From: Glandiceps talaboti
Lineage: Eukaryota > Hemichordata > Enteropneusta > Spengelidae
Length of the DNA: 64,000 nt
Reading direction: 5' to 3'
NCBI RefSeq assembly: GCF_964340395.1
Contig: NC_135568.1
Coordinates: 15,336,276 to 15,400,275 of the forward strand
Part shown: one piece after another, positions 1 through 58,199 of the stretch
How positions within the stretch are numbered: the first letter of the stretch is position 1
How the letters are laid out: every line of letters begins with the position of its first letter
Program-made: the position numbers and the translations under genes
The notes under the pieces: model-generated
What the model saw: only the letters and a program-made list of their open reading frames with translations
Databases searched by the model: none
What the model was told of the DNA's origin: nothing

Positions 1-1408
1 CCCTCACACCGCAGACTATTTGGTATCACGATTTAGTATCGACATTTGAGCGAAATTTACATATAATAAAATCGACCTTATTCCAATAAAACAAATACTT
101 TTTACATAGTAAAATCCTGTGAAGTAGTTTTCATTCGAATTCACGCAGTTTGAGTTCTCTAGTTACTGTGTTGATACTTTTCCATACAAGGTTAGTATTC
201 TCATCGTTATGTAAATGAACTACTCGAAGGGACAAAAACCATTTATACAACTTATCCAAGTGTTGAGAATCATTCAAAAGCAGTTGACGAAGTAATTTTG
301 ACGACATTATGGCCAGAGGGACAAATTTTGAAATTCTTCAGATACCATGTACTGCGCCCTCATCGTTTTCACAAGACTTTTAGAACAACATCACAATTTG
401 TAAAAAGGCAAATTGTGATGTTGTTTGTTTGTTTGTTTGTTTGTTCGTTCGTTCGTTCGTTTGTCGGTTTGTTTAATAAATCCAGGAAGGATCTGAGGGT
501 ACAATTTAACCACCCCCCCCAAAAAAAAAAAAAACAAAAACAAAACAAAAACAAAAAAACACCACCATTCTGAAAGGGTTTGAAAGTGAACAAGATACGA
601 CATCTACTGTTAAGATGTTTATTTCAATTAAGTAAAGATCTTAGCAGTAGAAGTAGTGTCTTGTTTACTTACCTACCCATTTACATTCCTCAAGATGCGC
701 CTGTACTAGGTGTCATTATTTTGTGGTTGGACTGAATCGTGCTTCATAATAAAAACCAATTCTGATAGCTGACAGTTGTTGAGATTATGTAAATTATGGT
801 ATTCATTTTATTGTGAAAAAAAGATATACATTAATTTTTGTATTACCTTCGTAATTTTTGTGAACGCGTAATTTTCTGTAAACTGTAAACTGTACTTCAT
901 GACGCCCCCCCCCCCCACTCACCTCCTCAGAACATTATGGAGTGTTATAAACACATGTTTACTGATCTCAATGTGGAATGTCATCCACTATATTTTTATT
1001 TATTTTTAGTAGGGGGGGGGGGAGGTGTGGATTACCCCAACACAAACTGTTTAACAAGTAGAGGTTTCCGCAGGTTATTGAGAGCGCTTTGAGGAAACAG
1101 ACGTGTGATGTTGCCATGGTGATCAGTCAACGTGTTTTCAATAATGGTAATTGTGAAACTAATATCACGATAATTATAATCAACTCTTCCGTCATGCTTG
1201 ATACCAGGGGAGAGATAATTTCCAATATGCAATATGTTTTAATTAATTATTCATATTTTTTACACAGTAATAGGTTAAACATATCATTCAGTTGATAGAA
1301 GAACATCATTGGAGACGTAATATGTAAAAATATTGCATTTCCCTGTGTATCTACGGACAAACAGAGAAGATTCGCAATTTTGCTACAGGGAGTTAAATCT
1401 CTACAGCA

Positions 1409-1475
1409 ATGATTGGGTTAATTGTTTTGATACTTCAATTGTTTGGACCACTGGTATTTGTGGTGCCTACTGAAG
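1409..1475 (+). CDS. Alternative first exon, copy 1A: signal peptide
   Basis: The exon has an ATG at 1409, 22 codons plus one base, then the donor GAAG|GTAAGA. The peptide starts MIGLIVLILQLFGPLVFVV, a strongly hydrophobic leader of signal-peptide type. It ends in phase 1, which fits the phase-1 acceptor at 18013. It differs from copy 1C only at a synonymous TTA/TTG, which suggests the reading frame is or was recently selected. Use of this copy would give a first intron of about 16.5 kb. Confidence 0.68.
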
Positions 1476-2001
1476 GTAAGACAACTACATATTGCATGTT
1501 TGACGACCCCCACACCCACCCTTACCTGCATGCATATATGAGTGCAGCGTCAGCTCACAACATCCATTATTAATAGCGTTAGTAACAGTAGCCAAAATCT
1601 CAAGGTTTTGTTTCAGATTTTTGAAGAACAATTTAAATGCTGTTTTTATTTTATTTCAAACAGCTACACTTGATATACTGTTAGTATAAATTACCTGTAA
1701 ACGTTTTACTTTCCATACTTAAAAGTAAAGGTTTCATCTTTGCTCTGTGTAGAGTGTGCTGGGTATTCAGCAATTTGAAAGAAGTACGACCTTGACTGAT
1801 CTAAAAATGTTTTACAGCATAGTAAAGGAAGTACGTGTCCTTATCATGATTGTAATTCTTGTTGATCACGAAAAACGGGCGACGTTGAAGGCTTGAAAGC
1901 AAAGCTACATTGTAAATATGTCTAGTTAATGTTTTGGCTCGAAACGCTTCGGGAATTGTTAAAGGTACCTCGGAGAAATTACACCAATGTGAGTTGACTT
2001 T

Positions 2002-2268
2002 TCAACAGTAAGCCGACGAACGGACGAAAAATCTGAAAAAATACCACAACACTAAACATGGACTGAAAATGTAAACGTTTGAAATACGACATCGACAGTG
2101 AAGGATTGACATTAACATGTGTGACACATGATCAAACTCATCACCGTCATGGAAAATGTTGACTTCAACTTTATAACGGAAAACAAAGATGATAAAAGAG
2201 ACACTTGAACTAATTATAAAATAAACAAAACTAAAAGGATGAAGAAAGTAGAATTTCACAACGTACAC
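2002..2268 (-). other. Recurrent minus-strand ORF in the 5' blocks (probably not a gene)
   Basis: An 88-codon reading frame, hydrophobic and rich in Phe/Ile/Ser, lies on the minus strand. Related frames occur at 6198-6470 (90 codons) and 9182-9403 (73 codons) because the whole block is duplicated. No domain is recognised, and the third copy has lost the N-terminal part. It is recorded because the frame survives in three copies, but simple duplication explains it. Confidence 0.3.
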
Positions 2269-3435
2269 TAATGTTAAAAGCCTGTGGTGGACACAGAAAT
2301 ATGATTCGTTGTGAACAGTTCACTTTTCTCCCCATGGCTATAGTATACTCTTTTAACCGTAAGTGGTGACATTACTGCACGGTTTGATTAATATGTGACA
2401 TTGTTTGGATTTTCGTTTGAAAACATACTTATTTCATAAGTTAGGAATTATTTCTGGACGGTGTGTTATGTATCACTGCTCATACGTGCAGGAATGTTGA
2501 TATAATTGTTTGCTTAGTTTCTAGAAGCTATTGTTCCAGTTCACTGAGTTGAAATACAATGTTAAATAAAGGTGTACTAGCTCACATACTGGTATGCAGT
2601 TAGGATTGTAGATTTTAATGTTATTAGAGTTCGCTTAATAAGAATTATTTTTATACAGTAGCTATATTATGTTGAATTAACATAAATATTGGTATGGCGT
2701 TGATATGCCTTGATATTCAATTCTAGCATTTACTGTTTGTTATCTGCCGTACTTGATATATTTGTATTCAAATATGAGTGTACTATCAGTCATATTATCC
2801 TGAGATGAGCTGTACATACATATGAAATGTTTGGTGTCGGACTTTATTTTTTCTGAAATCATATGAATCATGGTTACGATATCGTATAGTGACTGTGTCT
2901 GTTAAAATAGCTTATTAACTATGATATAATTGAATCAAATTTATATTAGTTTGTTTAGGGGTGAAAGTCAACTTCATGTGTATTTCCAAGGTTCAGCATA
3001 TTTAACGACTTATGGAACGACCACTAGGCAATGATTACAAACATTTGACTAACTTTACTAATTGAGTTTCTTGTGTCAGTATACGTCGAAGAAATTAAAA
3101 TACATAATTCAATTTCACTTTTCATAAGTATCTGTTGCATATTATAATCAAATGTTCTACATTCCCTTGTTGTACACACGTGATACTTCTTAGCAACTAT
3201 ACGAAATTGTAATATTCAGACTTGCTACAGTCAACGTGTCAATCAGGACATGTGTACTGATCATGAATAGTGTGTCAATCTGTTGACAAAGACTTAAGTG
3301 TACAGTCAAAAGTTTGAGGTAAACTTTCAAATATGTGTTTGCAACAACAGTTCAGTTCAGTTCAGTACTTTGTTTAACAACACAGGTGAATTTCCATTTG
3401 AAGACTGATAATTTGTTGTCTTTGCAATTATTCTT

Positions 3436-4733
3436 TTCGGTTAAAATACTTTGATTTAAATGAAATGTGTGAAACTCATGGTCGTGATTGAGCATTTTGT
3501 TTACAACCTCGTTTTCAGAATTGACATCAGATTAATCACAATCATGTTTGTGCAAATCGAGCGCGCCCCTGCAGGTAGAATACTTCTTTTGAGACATTGA
3601 CCTTGGCATATTGTAGGGTCAATTACCAAAATCAAACCATTGCTTCCATATCATCGACACTTCCTTGTATGTATCTCACTACTAATTTCCTATCATGTTT
3701 GTAGGTAATACAGAAAAAAAATATATACTAGCATTACTTTTAGTGATCATATAACTATTTAGTGAATGGTGACCATATTTGTGGTTAAATTAGATATTTG
3801 ATACATAACTCAAATACATATTGCAGACAGTGTTATTTAAGTGTGACCTTTTTGACTTTATGTTGGGCACATTAAATAAACAAAGTAAATACACACTGTC
3901 AGGCATTTATGTCATCCAATTGTCTCAAAGAATTATTAGGGGATGTCTTCTACGAGATCTTTTTATTTGAATTTCGGATCAGAATTTTTATACATATACA
4001 CCAGTAAGCAACATAATGATGTCTTTCGTGGATTCACTTGTCTTTTTACCCAACATATGATGAAATACATGTTGTCTTAAACAGGCCCTTCGCTGATGTT
4101 TGTTTCTGAATGGCTGAAGTCCTTGGGCAAGATTTGAACCATGATTGTGCTAAAGTCAACCAAGCTGTATAATTGGGGACCTGGTAGGATAGAGGTTGCA
4201 ATGTTAGTGCTTAAATCATATGCGCTTATAAAGGCTTCAATAGATTGCATGCTCCCCAGGTAGTTGAGGAAGTATAAAGGGACATTGCGCTGCCATTGAT
4301 CTGTTCCAGGGGTAATAATTGTGAGCGCTTTGAGCTATCGGGAGGAAAGGCCTGTTATAGATTTGCAATATGATCATTATTATTAAACACAGACTAGTGT
4401 AAGACATCAGTTTATTAGGTTTACTCAGTTTCTGCTGCTACTCACAATCCTAAAGTCTTTCCATTAGGTTATATACAAAACACTGTCTCAGGAGCATTTA
4501 CCTTTGTTTCAAGTTATGAATTAATTTTTTAATTTGAACATTCTCATTACAATGGATTTAAACCATATATATTATCCAAATTCACCTCGTACATTTCCTG
4601 TCCTCGGGTAAAATCAATAAGCTTTGAAATTAGAGACAATAATTTGTGTTGTGTAAATTAATCCACTATATGTTATTCATAAAACATGTATGTGCAATAT
4701 TACAAAGTCATTTAACAATTTAATTATCATTAT
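3436..4733. other. Non-coding spacer between blocks A and B
   Basis: No credible coding exon was seen. It holds AT-rich sequence and, at about 4093-4385, a headless copy of the SINE found near 54.5 kb. Confidence 0.6.
4093..4385 (+). repeat. SINE copy lacking the tRNA-like head
   Basis: It shares with 54530-54770 the blocks tgaatggctgaagtcctt, gcaagatttgaa and ctgtataattggggacctgg. It ends with a gagcgctttgag motif and an attattatta tail, as in SINEs with an L2-like 3' end. Confidence 0.65.
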
Positions 4734-7634
4734 TTTGTTTGTTTGTTTGTTTGTTTGTGTGTTTGTGTGTTTGTTTGTTTGTTTGTTTAGTAAGTGCGGC
4801 AAGGATCTGAGTGTACAATTTAACCACCCCCCCAAAAAAAAAAAAAAAAACGTAAAAAGACACCCCACCATTCTGAAAGGAAGACCTGACATCTACTGTT
4901 AAGATGTTTATTTTAATTAAGTAAAGATCTTAGCAGTAGACGTTGTGTCTTGTTCACTTACAAACCCATTTACATTCCTCAAGATGCGCCAGTACTAGGT
5001 GTCGCCATTTTGTAATTGGACTGAACCTCACTTCATTATAAAAGACGATTCTGATAGCCGACAGTTGTTGAGATTGTGTAAATTATTGTATTTATTTTAG
5101 TGTGAAAATGGAAATAAATTTTTCATAATTTTTCTGAACGTTTATTTTTGTGTAAACTGTACTTTATGACCCCCCCCCCCTCCCCTCAGAAAATTAGGTA
5201 CTATTATAAACACATGTTGACTGATCTCAATGTAAAATATCACCCATCACTTTTCTTTTGGGCCCGTGGATTACCCAAACACATTTTTCCCTTAGTAGAG
5301 GTTCCCGCAGGTATTTCACAGTACTTCAAGGAAACCGACGTATGATGTTGCCATGGTAACCAGTCAACGTGTTTTCAATAAATCTAATATCACGACAATT
5401 ATAATTAACTCTCCTTTCATGCACGATCTCAGGGAAGAGATAATTACCTGTGGTGCAATATATTAAACTGATGATTAGTTTTTTTAACACAGTAATAAAT
5501 TCCGTTGATCAAAGAACATTATTGGAGACGTATGTAAAATATTCCATTTCCCTGTATATCTTCGGACGGACAGAGAAGATGCGCAATTTTGCTACAGGTG
5601 CTAAATATCTCTACAGCATTGATTGTGTTGATTGTTTTGATACTTCAATTGTTTGGACCACTGGTATTTGTTGTACCTACTGAAGCTTAGGCTGCGCCCC
5701 CGCACCCCCCCCCCCACCCTTATATGTATGCCTATATGAATGCAACGTAAAGTCACAACATCCATTATTAACAGCGATAGTAACAGTAGCCAAAATCTCT
5801 CATTTTTTAAAAAACAACAATTTAAATGCTGTTTTCATTTTATTTTAAACAGCTACATTTAGGTATGCCTAAGGGTAAATTACCTATAAACGTTTTACTT
5901 CTCATACTTGAAAAATCAATGTTTCATCTTTTCTTTGTGTAGAGTGTGCTGGGTAAGTTCATTTTTTTTTGAAAAAATGCAGCAATTTGAAAGAAGTGAG
6001 ACCTTGACTGATCTGAAAATGCCTTACAGCACAGTAAAGGAATAACATTCCCTCTATCATGGTTGTAATTCTTGTCGATTACGAAAACGTGATGTTTATA
6101 TTGACTGGAAAAAAGGCGCTTGAAAGCCACGCTAGAAACGCTTCGGAAATTCTTAAAGGTACGTCGGAGAAATTACGCCAATATGTGACTAGACTTTTCA
6201 ACAGTAAGCCGATGAACGGAAAAATGAAGAAAATCTGAAAACATACCACAACTCTAAACATGGACTGAAAATGTAAAAGTTTGAAATACGACATCGACAG
6301 TGAAGGACTGACATTAATATGTGTGACACATGATCAAACTCATCACCGTCATGGAAAATGTTGACTTCAACTTTATAACGGAACACAAAGATGACAAAAG
6401 AGACACTTGAACTAATTATAAAATAAACAAAACAAAAACGATGAAGAAAGTTGAATTTCACAACGTACACTAATGTTAAAAACCTGTGGTGGACACAGAA
6501 ATATGATTCGTTGTGAACCGTTCAATTTTCTCCCAATGACTATAGTATACTATTTTAACCGTAAGTGGTGACATTACTGCACGGTTTCATTAATATGTGA
6601 CATTGTTTGGATTTTCGTTTGAAAACATACTCATTTCATAAGTTAGGAATTATTTCTGGACGGTGTGTTGTGTATCATTGCTTTTACGTGCAGGAATGTT
6701 GATATAATTGTTTGCTTAGTTTCTAGAAGCTATTGTTCCAGTTCACTGAGTTAAAATACAATGTTGAATAAAGGTGTACTAGCTCACATACTGGTATGCA
6801 GTTAGGATTGTAGATTTTAATGTTATTAGAGTTCGCTTAATAAGAATTGTTTTTATACAGTAGCTATATTATGTTGAATTAACATAAATATTGGTATGGC
6901 GTTGATATGCCTTGATATTCAATTCTAGCATTTACTGTTTGTTATCTGCCGTACTTGATATTTTTGTATTCAAATATGAGTGTACTATCAGTCATATTAT
7001 CCTGAGATGAGCTGTACATACATATGAAATGTTGTTTGGTGTCTGACTTTATTTTTTCTGAAATCATATGAATCATGGTTACGATATCGTATAGTGACTG
7101 TGTCTGTTAAAATAGCTTATTAACTATGATATAATTGAATCAAATTTATATTAGTTTGTTTAGGGGTGAAAGTCAACTTCATGTGTATTTCCAAGGTTCA
7201 GCATATTTAACGACTTATGGAACGACCACTAGGCAATGATTACAAACATTTGACTAACTTTACTAATTGAGTTTCTTGTGTCAGTATACGTCGAAGAAAT
7301 TAAAATACATAATTCTATTTCACTTTTCATAAGTATCTGTTGCATATTATAATCAAATGTTCTACATTCCCTTGTTGTACACACGTGATACTTCTTAGCA
7401 ACTATACGAAATTGTAATATTCAGACTTGCTACAGTCAACGTGTCAATCAGGACATGTGTACTGATCATGAATAGTGTGTCAATCTGTTGACAAAGACTT
7501 AAGTGTACAGTCAAAATTGAGGTAAACTTTCAAATATGTGTTTGCAACAACAGTTCAGTACAGTTCAGTACTTTGTTTAACAACACAGGTGAATTTCCAT
7601 TTGAAGACTGATAATTTATTGTCTTTGCAATTAT
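4734..7634 (+). repeat. Tandem 5' block B, contains dead first-exon copy
   Basis: Direct repeat of block A, about 2.9 kb, running straight into block C. Its right half (about 6490-7630) is nearly identical to A (2290-3435), whereas the part around the first exon has accumulated many changes. Confidence 0.88.
5619..5685 (+). pseudogene. Degenerate first-exon copy 1B
   Basis: This aligns base for base with exons 1A and 1C, but the start codon reads TTG, the third codon is changed (Gly to Val), and the donor GAAG|GTAAG reads GAAGCTTAG. Loss of both the ATG and the splice donor makes it unusable as the first coding exon. Confidence 0.85.
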
Positions 7635-8562
7635 GTTTGTTTGTTTGTTTGTTAGTTTATGAAATGCGGCAAGGATCTGAGTGTACAATTTAACTTCCAG
7701 TCCCCAAAAAACTTTGAAAAACACCCCACAATTCTGAAAGGGTTTGAAAGTAAACAAGATACAACATCTACTGTTAATATCTTTATTTGAATTAAATAAA
7801 AGATCTTAGCAGTAGAAGTTGTGCCTTGTTCACTTACAAACCTATTTACATTCCTCAAGATGCGCCAGTACTAAGTGTCGCCATTTTGTAATTGGACTGA
7901 ACCTCACTTCATTGTAAAAACCGATTCTGATAGCCGACAGTTGTTGAGATTGTGTATATTATGGCATTTATTGTAGTGTGAAAATGGAAATACATTTGTA
8001 TTACCTTCGTAATTTTTGTTAACGTTTATTTTTCTGTAAACTGTACTTGTTGCCGTCCCCTCCGTCCACCTCCTCTGAAAATTATGTAGTGTTATAAACA
8101 CATGTTGACTGATCTCAATGTGCAATATCATCCATTATATATTTTTTTTCTTCTTTTTTTTCTTTTGGGGGGGGGGGGTGGTGGTTCTCGATTACCCCAA
8201 CACAAACTGTTTAACAAGTAGAGGTTTCCGCAGGTTACTGACAGTACTTTGAGGAAACAGACGTATGATGTTGTCATGGTGATCAGTCAACGTGTTTTCA
8301 ATAATATTATTCTGAAACTAATCCCAATACAATTATAATCAACTCTGCCGTCATGCTCGATATCAGGTGAGAAATAATTACCCGTGGTGCAATATGTTTA
8401 ATTAAATATTGACAGTTTTTAACAGAGTAATAGAGAAAACATAATTCAGTTTCTCGAAGAACATTATTGGAGACATATGTAAAATATTGCATTTCCCTGT
8501 ATATCTACGGACAGACAGAGAAGATTCGCAATTTTGCAACAGAGAGTTAAATCTCTACAGCA

Positions 8563-53112
<44,550 letters not shown>

Positions 53113-53481
53113 GGATGGCATACAGTGTGTGTATGGTCCTGTCGTACTTTACCAGGTTTATGTTTAAGGGGTTTAACTCAATCTCGACCCTCACAACAGT
53201 CAACCAAGTTTATGCTCTGAATAGTTTTGTAGGTTGGCTGAAATTTTATTGCTGTTTTAAGATGATAATAATGTGTGTGTTTTATTGTCATATATATATA
53301 TATTCAGTTGTTATCAATTCATGGAATCACGGTCATTTGACATATAACCATAGCTATTGTGGTCATTCTAAAGTTCATGTTTTGAAAATTCAATGTATGC
53401 ACCATGTATGACCATAACAGTTATGGTCAACGTAAAGTTCACTTCTTTGAAAATATTGATTTACTCATTATGTATCACCAG

Positions 53482-53872
53482 CAGTGTTCCCTCTAAGTTT
53501 TTTGAGACTGAGCAACTTAAGGAGAAGGAAAGAAATGGAAAAGTTGACATGGTGGCCATGTTTGTGCAACTGGGAGGGGGGGGGGGTTCAGAAGCTGGGT
53601 ATCCCCCTCCTCTGGCCAAAGGCCAGAAGCAAAATCATATATTTATTCGGAATACAAAGCAAAACTCTTTACCTACTCTTCGATGCCGAATAGAGAGAAA
53701 TAAAACTCTCTGACAACATTTGATTTCATCATTGATTAACTTCATTTGTATATAGTTTCATTGCATTCTTGATACTTGGATATAAGGTTGTGCAAAACAT
53801 GAAATTTGACTGTAAGAGCAAAATGGAGACTTTGTACAAGTAGCGTGCTAATAAGCCTTAGCGGGGACACTG
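53482..53872. mobile_element. hAT-like non-autonomous element, 391 bp, with 8-bp TSD
   Basis: Ends cagtgttccctctaag and cttagcggggacactg are imperfect inverted repeats of the CAGTGTTCCC type frequent among hAT elements. Exactly flanked by atcaccag at 53474-53481 and 53873-53880. No transposase is encoded. It lies 370 bp after the polycystin stop codon, perhaps in its 3' UTR. Confidence 0.9.
53699..53704 (+). terminator. Possible polyadenylation signal AATAAA
   Basis: First AATAAA downstream of the stop codon; it lies inside the hAT-like element. The next is at 54081-54086. Which, if either, is used cannot be told. Confidence 0.25.
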
Positions 53873-54463
53873 ATCACCAGCACAGTTTTGGTCAATATGT
53901 AGTTCACTTTTGAAATTATACATGTAAGTTGTGTCTATTTTAAGTATGTTTAGCCTAGATCTGGATTTTGACTAAACGTCTCTCTGCAGATTATTCCTCA
54001 CATAGCTCCACCCTTCTCGTTGATTCTGTGCATGCTCACATGGTGATGTCACTGACATCATCTGATACAGTGGGTAGATCAATAAATAAATAGTTCTAAA
54101 ATTTGCTCATTTTTTCCCCAATGCGTCATTAAAGTAAATTATCGAAAACACCTCTACAGAGGAACGTTAGTTAAAGTCAGACTTTGTCACAAAGGATGCA
54201 GGCTACAGTATATTATATGTTCTTGGTTGTGTTTGTATGTGTTGTACTTCATGATTATGTTACAATATGAGGAATTAACTGACAAAGTGGCATTTTACTT
54301 TGGCATCAGTCTTCGATCAGATCATGAACTGAAGTAATGTGCAAATGCACCAGCAAATAGTACCATGTCACATTTATGACAAGTACAACCAGAGTCAATA
54401 ATGGACATTGCAAAGTTAAAGGTATACACCCTGACAAATGGCTATAAGGAACATATAGGAGTC

Positions 54464-54770
54464 ATGATAGGTGAATGGTTAGAGTGGCTGGCTTCGATTC
54501 TGCAGGTTGCTGGGTCAAGCCTCACTGTGGTCGTTTTTCTGAATGGCTAAAGTCCTTAGGCAAGATTTGAATCATGATTGTGCCCCAGTCAACCCAGCTG
54601 TATAATTGGGGACCTGGTAGTATAGAGGTTGCAATGGATTGTATCTCCTCAGCTAGGGAGATAAGGAAGTGCATAGGTTGTGGTGATAGGTTTGTGACAG
54701 GGATAATATCTGTAATAATAAAATTTCCCACTTTGAGCGCAATGTGAGAAGTGGTATAAATATAAAAAGT
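54464..54770 (+). repeat. tRNA-derived SINE with intact head
   Basis: The head has an A-box-like gaatggttagagtggctgg and a B-box-like gctgggtcaagcctc, about 30 bp apart, as in tRNA-derived polymerase III promoters. The body matches 4093-4385. The tail is tttgagcgcaatgtgagaag plus ataaatataaa. Confidence 0.78.
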
Positions 54771-54923
54771 GACATTATTATTGGCTCTACCATATGGCCA
54801 TCATTTCGGGGGGGGGTGGTTGAAATGCATGATAGAAATATAATAACCATGTTTGACAAATTGTTATCCGTCAATTCCTTGTAATGTGTTTCTCTGTTGC
54901 ATGTATTATTGTACCTCTCTTAA

Positions 54924-56740
54924 AGTGTACATGCAAAGGTACATACTTTTTTTCGTAATTATGTTTATTTTGCCATAAAAATAAATGAAATTGCATTCAT
55001 ACCTCTAAATATTGCGCGCATTGGCAAGAAAGTCGCAAAAATACTTGCCCCCTTAATCCCCTGTGCTTCGACTAACTTCGGCACCGCAACCAGCTCACGA
55101 AAGGTGTCGAGGTCCCACGTGTTACAAAAGCCTTCTAAGCCTTTGTGTAATGTTTACTTATGAATTACTAATTACGCTTGCATTATAGTATTATCTGTAA
55201 CTGTACATATTGTGGTGTACCAGTTTAGTCTTCCGACAACAATGGTTCCTTGGTGTTTTGTCGGCAGCACCCGCAGTGAAACATCACCCTACACACATTT
55301 CCGAGTGATATAACTGAGTAGGTAATAATGGGTGAAGGCAGTTGAAATCACGTAAAAACTGGACAGTGACGCCATACAGTGAAAGTCGGTAAATGTTACC
55401 GGGGCCGGGGTTCTCCACGCCACCGGTGTAGCCATGATCAAAGCGAAAAAAGGAAGACAAATAAAATAATTTGAAATGATGTTTTCAAGAAAGCAAGTTA
55501 GCTTCATAAAATATTTTCATTACGATAGCATTTGTTTTTAAACAATGCGTAGTCCGATTGTATGTTTTGATTTCCATGTTGCTGGGAGTCGATCGTTTTC
55601 ATTGTGATACATCACATACATCGTCGGAATCATATCAAAGTAAAAAGACGCAACGCTCATTATAATGTTGCTATTTTTGTTTCCATTGTTTTGTCTACAT
55701 GAACAATTACTGTGTCATGCCAATCACATGTCAAAAGTGGATGGACACAGCAAAGTACAGTCAGCACTAAGCATCACGCTCCCAGGTCAAATAACTTCAA
55801 CAACGTAAGACATGTCTATCCATAAAAAACTCAAACAAAAATGGTCGGAGACAATACACAATACACCACAGTACGGTCGGCTTCAGTGAACATGGGCCGT
55901 GCTTTGAAAGAAGATGAAACCACTTCATGTCACTGTGTGGATGGTAATGAACGCAGTAAAAAATGAAATAAAGTACGTGTACACATAGCTTTCAAGAGGG
56001 ACGGTTATCCAACAAAACGTTCTGCTCTAACGAATTTGTGGGTCTACTTTCGCGAAGATTTTGAATGGTCATAGATTGAATGTACTGTTACAACACGCTA
56101 CATTTGAACAACTTGAGAGAATATTATGGGGAACTCTTGAAGCCATTCTCATTCTCTGTATGTTTGATGGGAATGGAAATATTACATAATTTTCGTTTCG
56201 ATTACATTGTCTGCAGGAGCTGTTTTCCACCCATTGAATAGTTATGTCAACAAAGGACGCTGAACAGCATTCACTTTATGTAAACAACACGGACATACTC
56301 ATTCACTGCCAGAGGAACTATCGTTACTGCTAGCGGTCGGTTCGAATGAATTTGGCTAAATCACACCATCAGATGTTAATGCTGGAGTGTATTGCTCTAC
56401 GCTTGAGGAATCTGATCAATATTCAACGTCGGGTTCTGGCGAAAACGGGTTTTGAAGTTGACCTTCTGGTTCGACCATAATGGCTTTGCATGTAAAGATA
56501 CACTAACGAATGCGTTTGTGTTCCCGAAGTGACGTCATAAAGTTCCAAATCCTGTCCTATCCATATGCAAATGAGAGGTACTTACCTGAAGGTACTCTGT
56601 GGCTGAGCCAAGAGTGCCTCATTTTTCGCGCAATTTCTCGTGTTAGAATTATATTGTACTATTACAAACCCGATTTCCTTTATTTTTATTGCAAAATAAA
56701 CATAATTACGAAAAAAAGTATGTACCTTTGCATGTACACT
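54924..56740. mobile_element. 1.8-kb TIR element flanked by TTAA
   Basis: The left end agtgtacatgcaaaggtaca and the right end tgtacctttgcatgtacact are inverted repeats that extend inward about 70 bp (cgtaattatgtttattttgc). TTAA lies directly outside both ends (54920-54923 and 56741-56744), the target of piggyBac-type transposition. The interior has no transposase frame that I recognise. A minus-strand start near 55434 (ATGGCTACACCGGTGGCGTG) followed by a possible donor CCCCG|GTAACA is the only exon-like feature. Confidence 0.72.
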
Positions 56741-56744
56741 TTAA

Positions 56745-57486
56745 GTTAACACGGTGAAAGATAAATATTTGAATATGAATTCAGAACCACACCCAGTAAG
56801 GTAACAATTAAAGTAACACGCCATATAACAACATGCTTTTTTGTTGATGTTCATACTAATTACAAAATATCGTGTGACCGACAAGTGCAGTCTGAGAGTG
56901 TAAGGGAAATACTACAGAACCGTTATTACTTGATTTGTTTTGTTGTTGATGGCTGTTATTTCATATGGCAACCTTATCGACGCGTACGTACTAGTAAGTG
57001 TTATTGAATTGAATTTAATTCAATTTAATTAATATCGTATCGAACGACCACCGTACTTTGAAAAATGTGATAATGTTGAATAAATGAATGAATGTGAAAG
57101 TTGAGTTTGTCTATTGGCGAGCCAGTTCTGATTGCTATGTTTCTACAGTAACACCTCTAAATGATGGTTCCATCGGTTTATTAAAATTATTTTTTAAAGT
57201 ACAAAAAAAGTAAGAGTATGTTCACATATTTGATATACTTTCATTTCATAATCGTACTTTAACAGTCTGACGGTGTGATTTTTTCTAATCCTACCGTACA
57301 AAGAGTCATTTGTTTACGTCAGATTGGTGAAATGTAATGTCGGTCGGGTCATGAGAAACATTATAATTAAGTACGACACTTTTAGACGCTTTTCGTTAAT
57401 GGGTGATTGGTTTTTGCACTTCAAATTATTTATTTATTTAGCTATCTTTTCGTGTCAGTATTGTTCACTATTTGTTTGTTTGTCTT

Positions 57487-57550
<64 letters not shown>

Positions 57551-58199
57551 AATATCATGTCAAATCCTGAAGGTTAATCAGTTTTCAAGTTCAATATGAC
57601 AAATATTTTAGCAAAATATTTCAAAAAACAGCAGCGTAAGCGGTATAGTTCTAGCAGAAAGTTCATGATAGATTGATTACGCCTATGTATTGGCAATTGC
57701 AAGCTATTTGGCAACAAGGTACTGTAGCAGTCGTGGCATGGTGTGATGGTATGTTCTGGTAAGGAATGTGGTAAAAGGCCTCGTGGAAGGTAGAAACTGT
57801 GACACTGCATGCATCATACCATAGACAGTCCCACCATTGTCTATGATCACAGTCTTTAGTACAAATCTCGTGGATGGACTAGATCGTCTTGGGGAGGCCG
57901 GGGTGTATAGTTTGTAACTGTTTTTACAGCTACAGTTGCCTTTCTTCTACATGGCCATGGGTTTATAACCTGTGTAAGTCATGTATTATGAATTATGTGG
58001 ACTGTGATGATAGCTGTCCATATAGATTACGTCTCGACTGGGTGGTGGTACCGTGAGGTTCGAATTGAACACACAAAATATCACGAATCCCAAAGGACAC
58101 TGTAACTGTCCGACTTATTTCAATGATTTAATCCGATGATACTAATCTCACTGTCATTGGGGCGATATATTGCTTAGCTGGTTCCACGCTCACCTACAG
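56745..58199. other. Non-coding intergenic stretch with (CTGT)n
   Basis: A CTGT run spans about 57485-57548. No supported exon was seen on either strand. Confidence 0.5.

Larger units (their letters stand above)
420..3435 (+). repeat. Tandem 5' block A, contains first-exon copy 1
   Basis: The block begins with a (TTTG)n run, then an aaggatctga-containing stretch, poly-C/poly-A, a leader and the 67-bp signal-peptide exon. It continues about 2 kb further. It matches block B (4734-7634) along its whole length and block C (7634-9885) up to the gatatgccttgata motif near 2705. From about 2290 to 3435 it is nearly identical to B, while the left half is clearly more diverged. Confidence 0.88.

Noticed and set aside
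55289-55507. Minus-strand 72-codon ORF as an independent gene
   Set aside because: Lies inside the TTAA-flanked element, with no recognisable domain; kept only as a remark about a possible captured exon.
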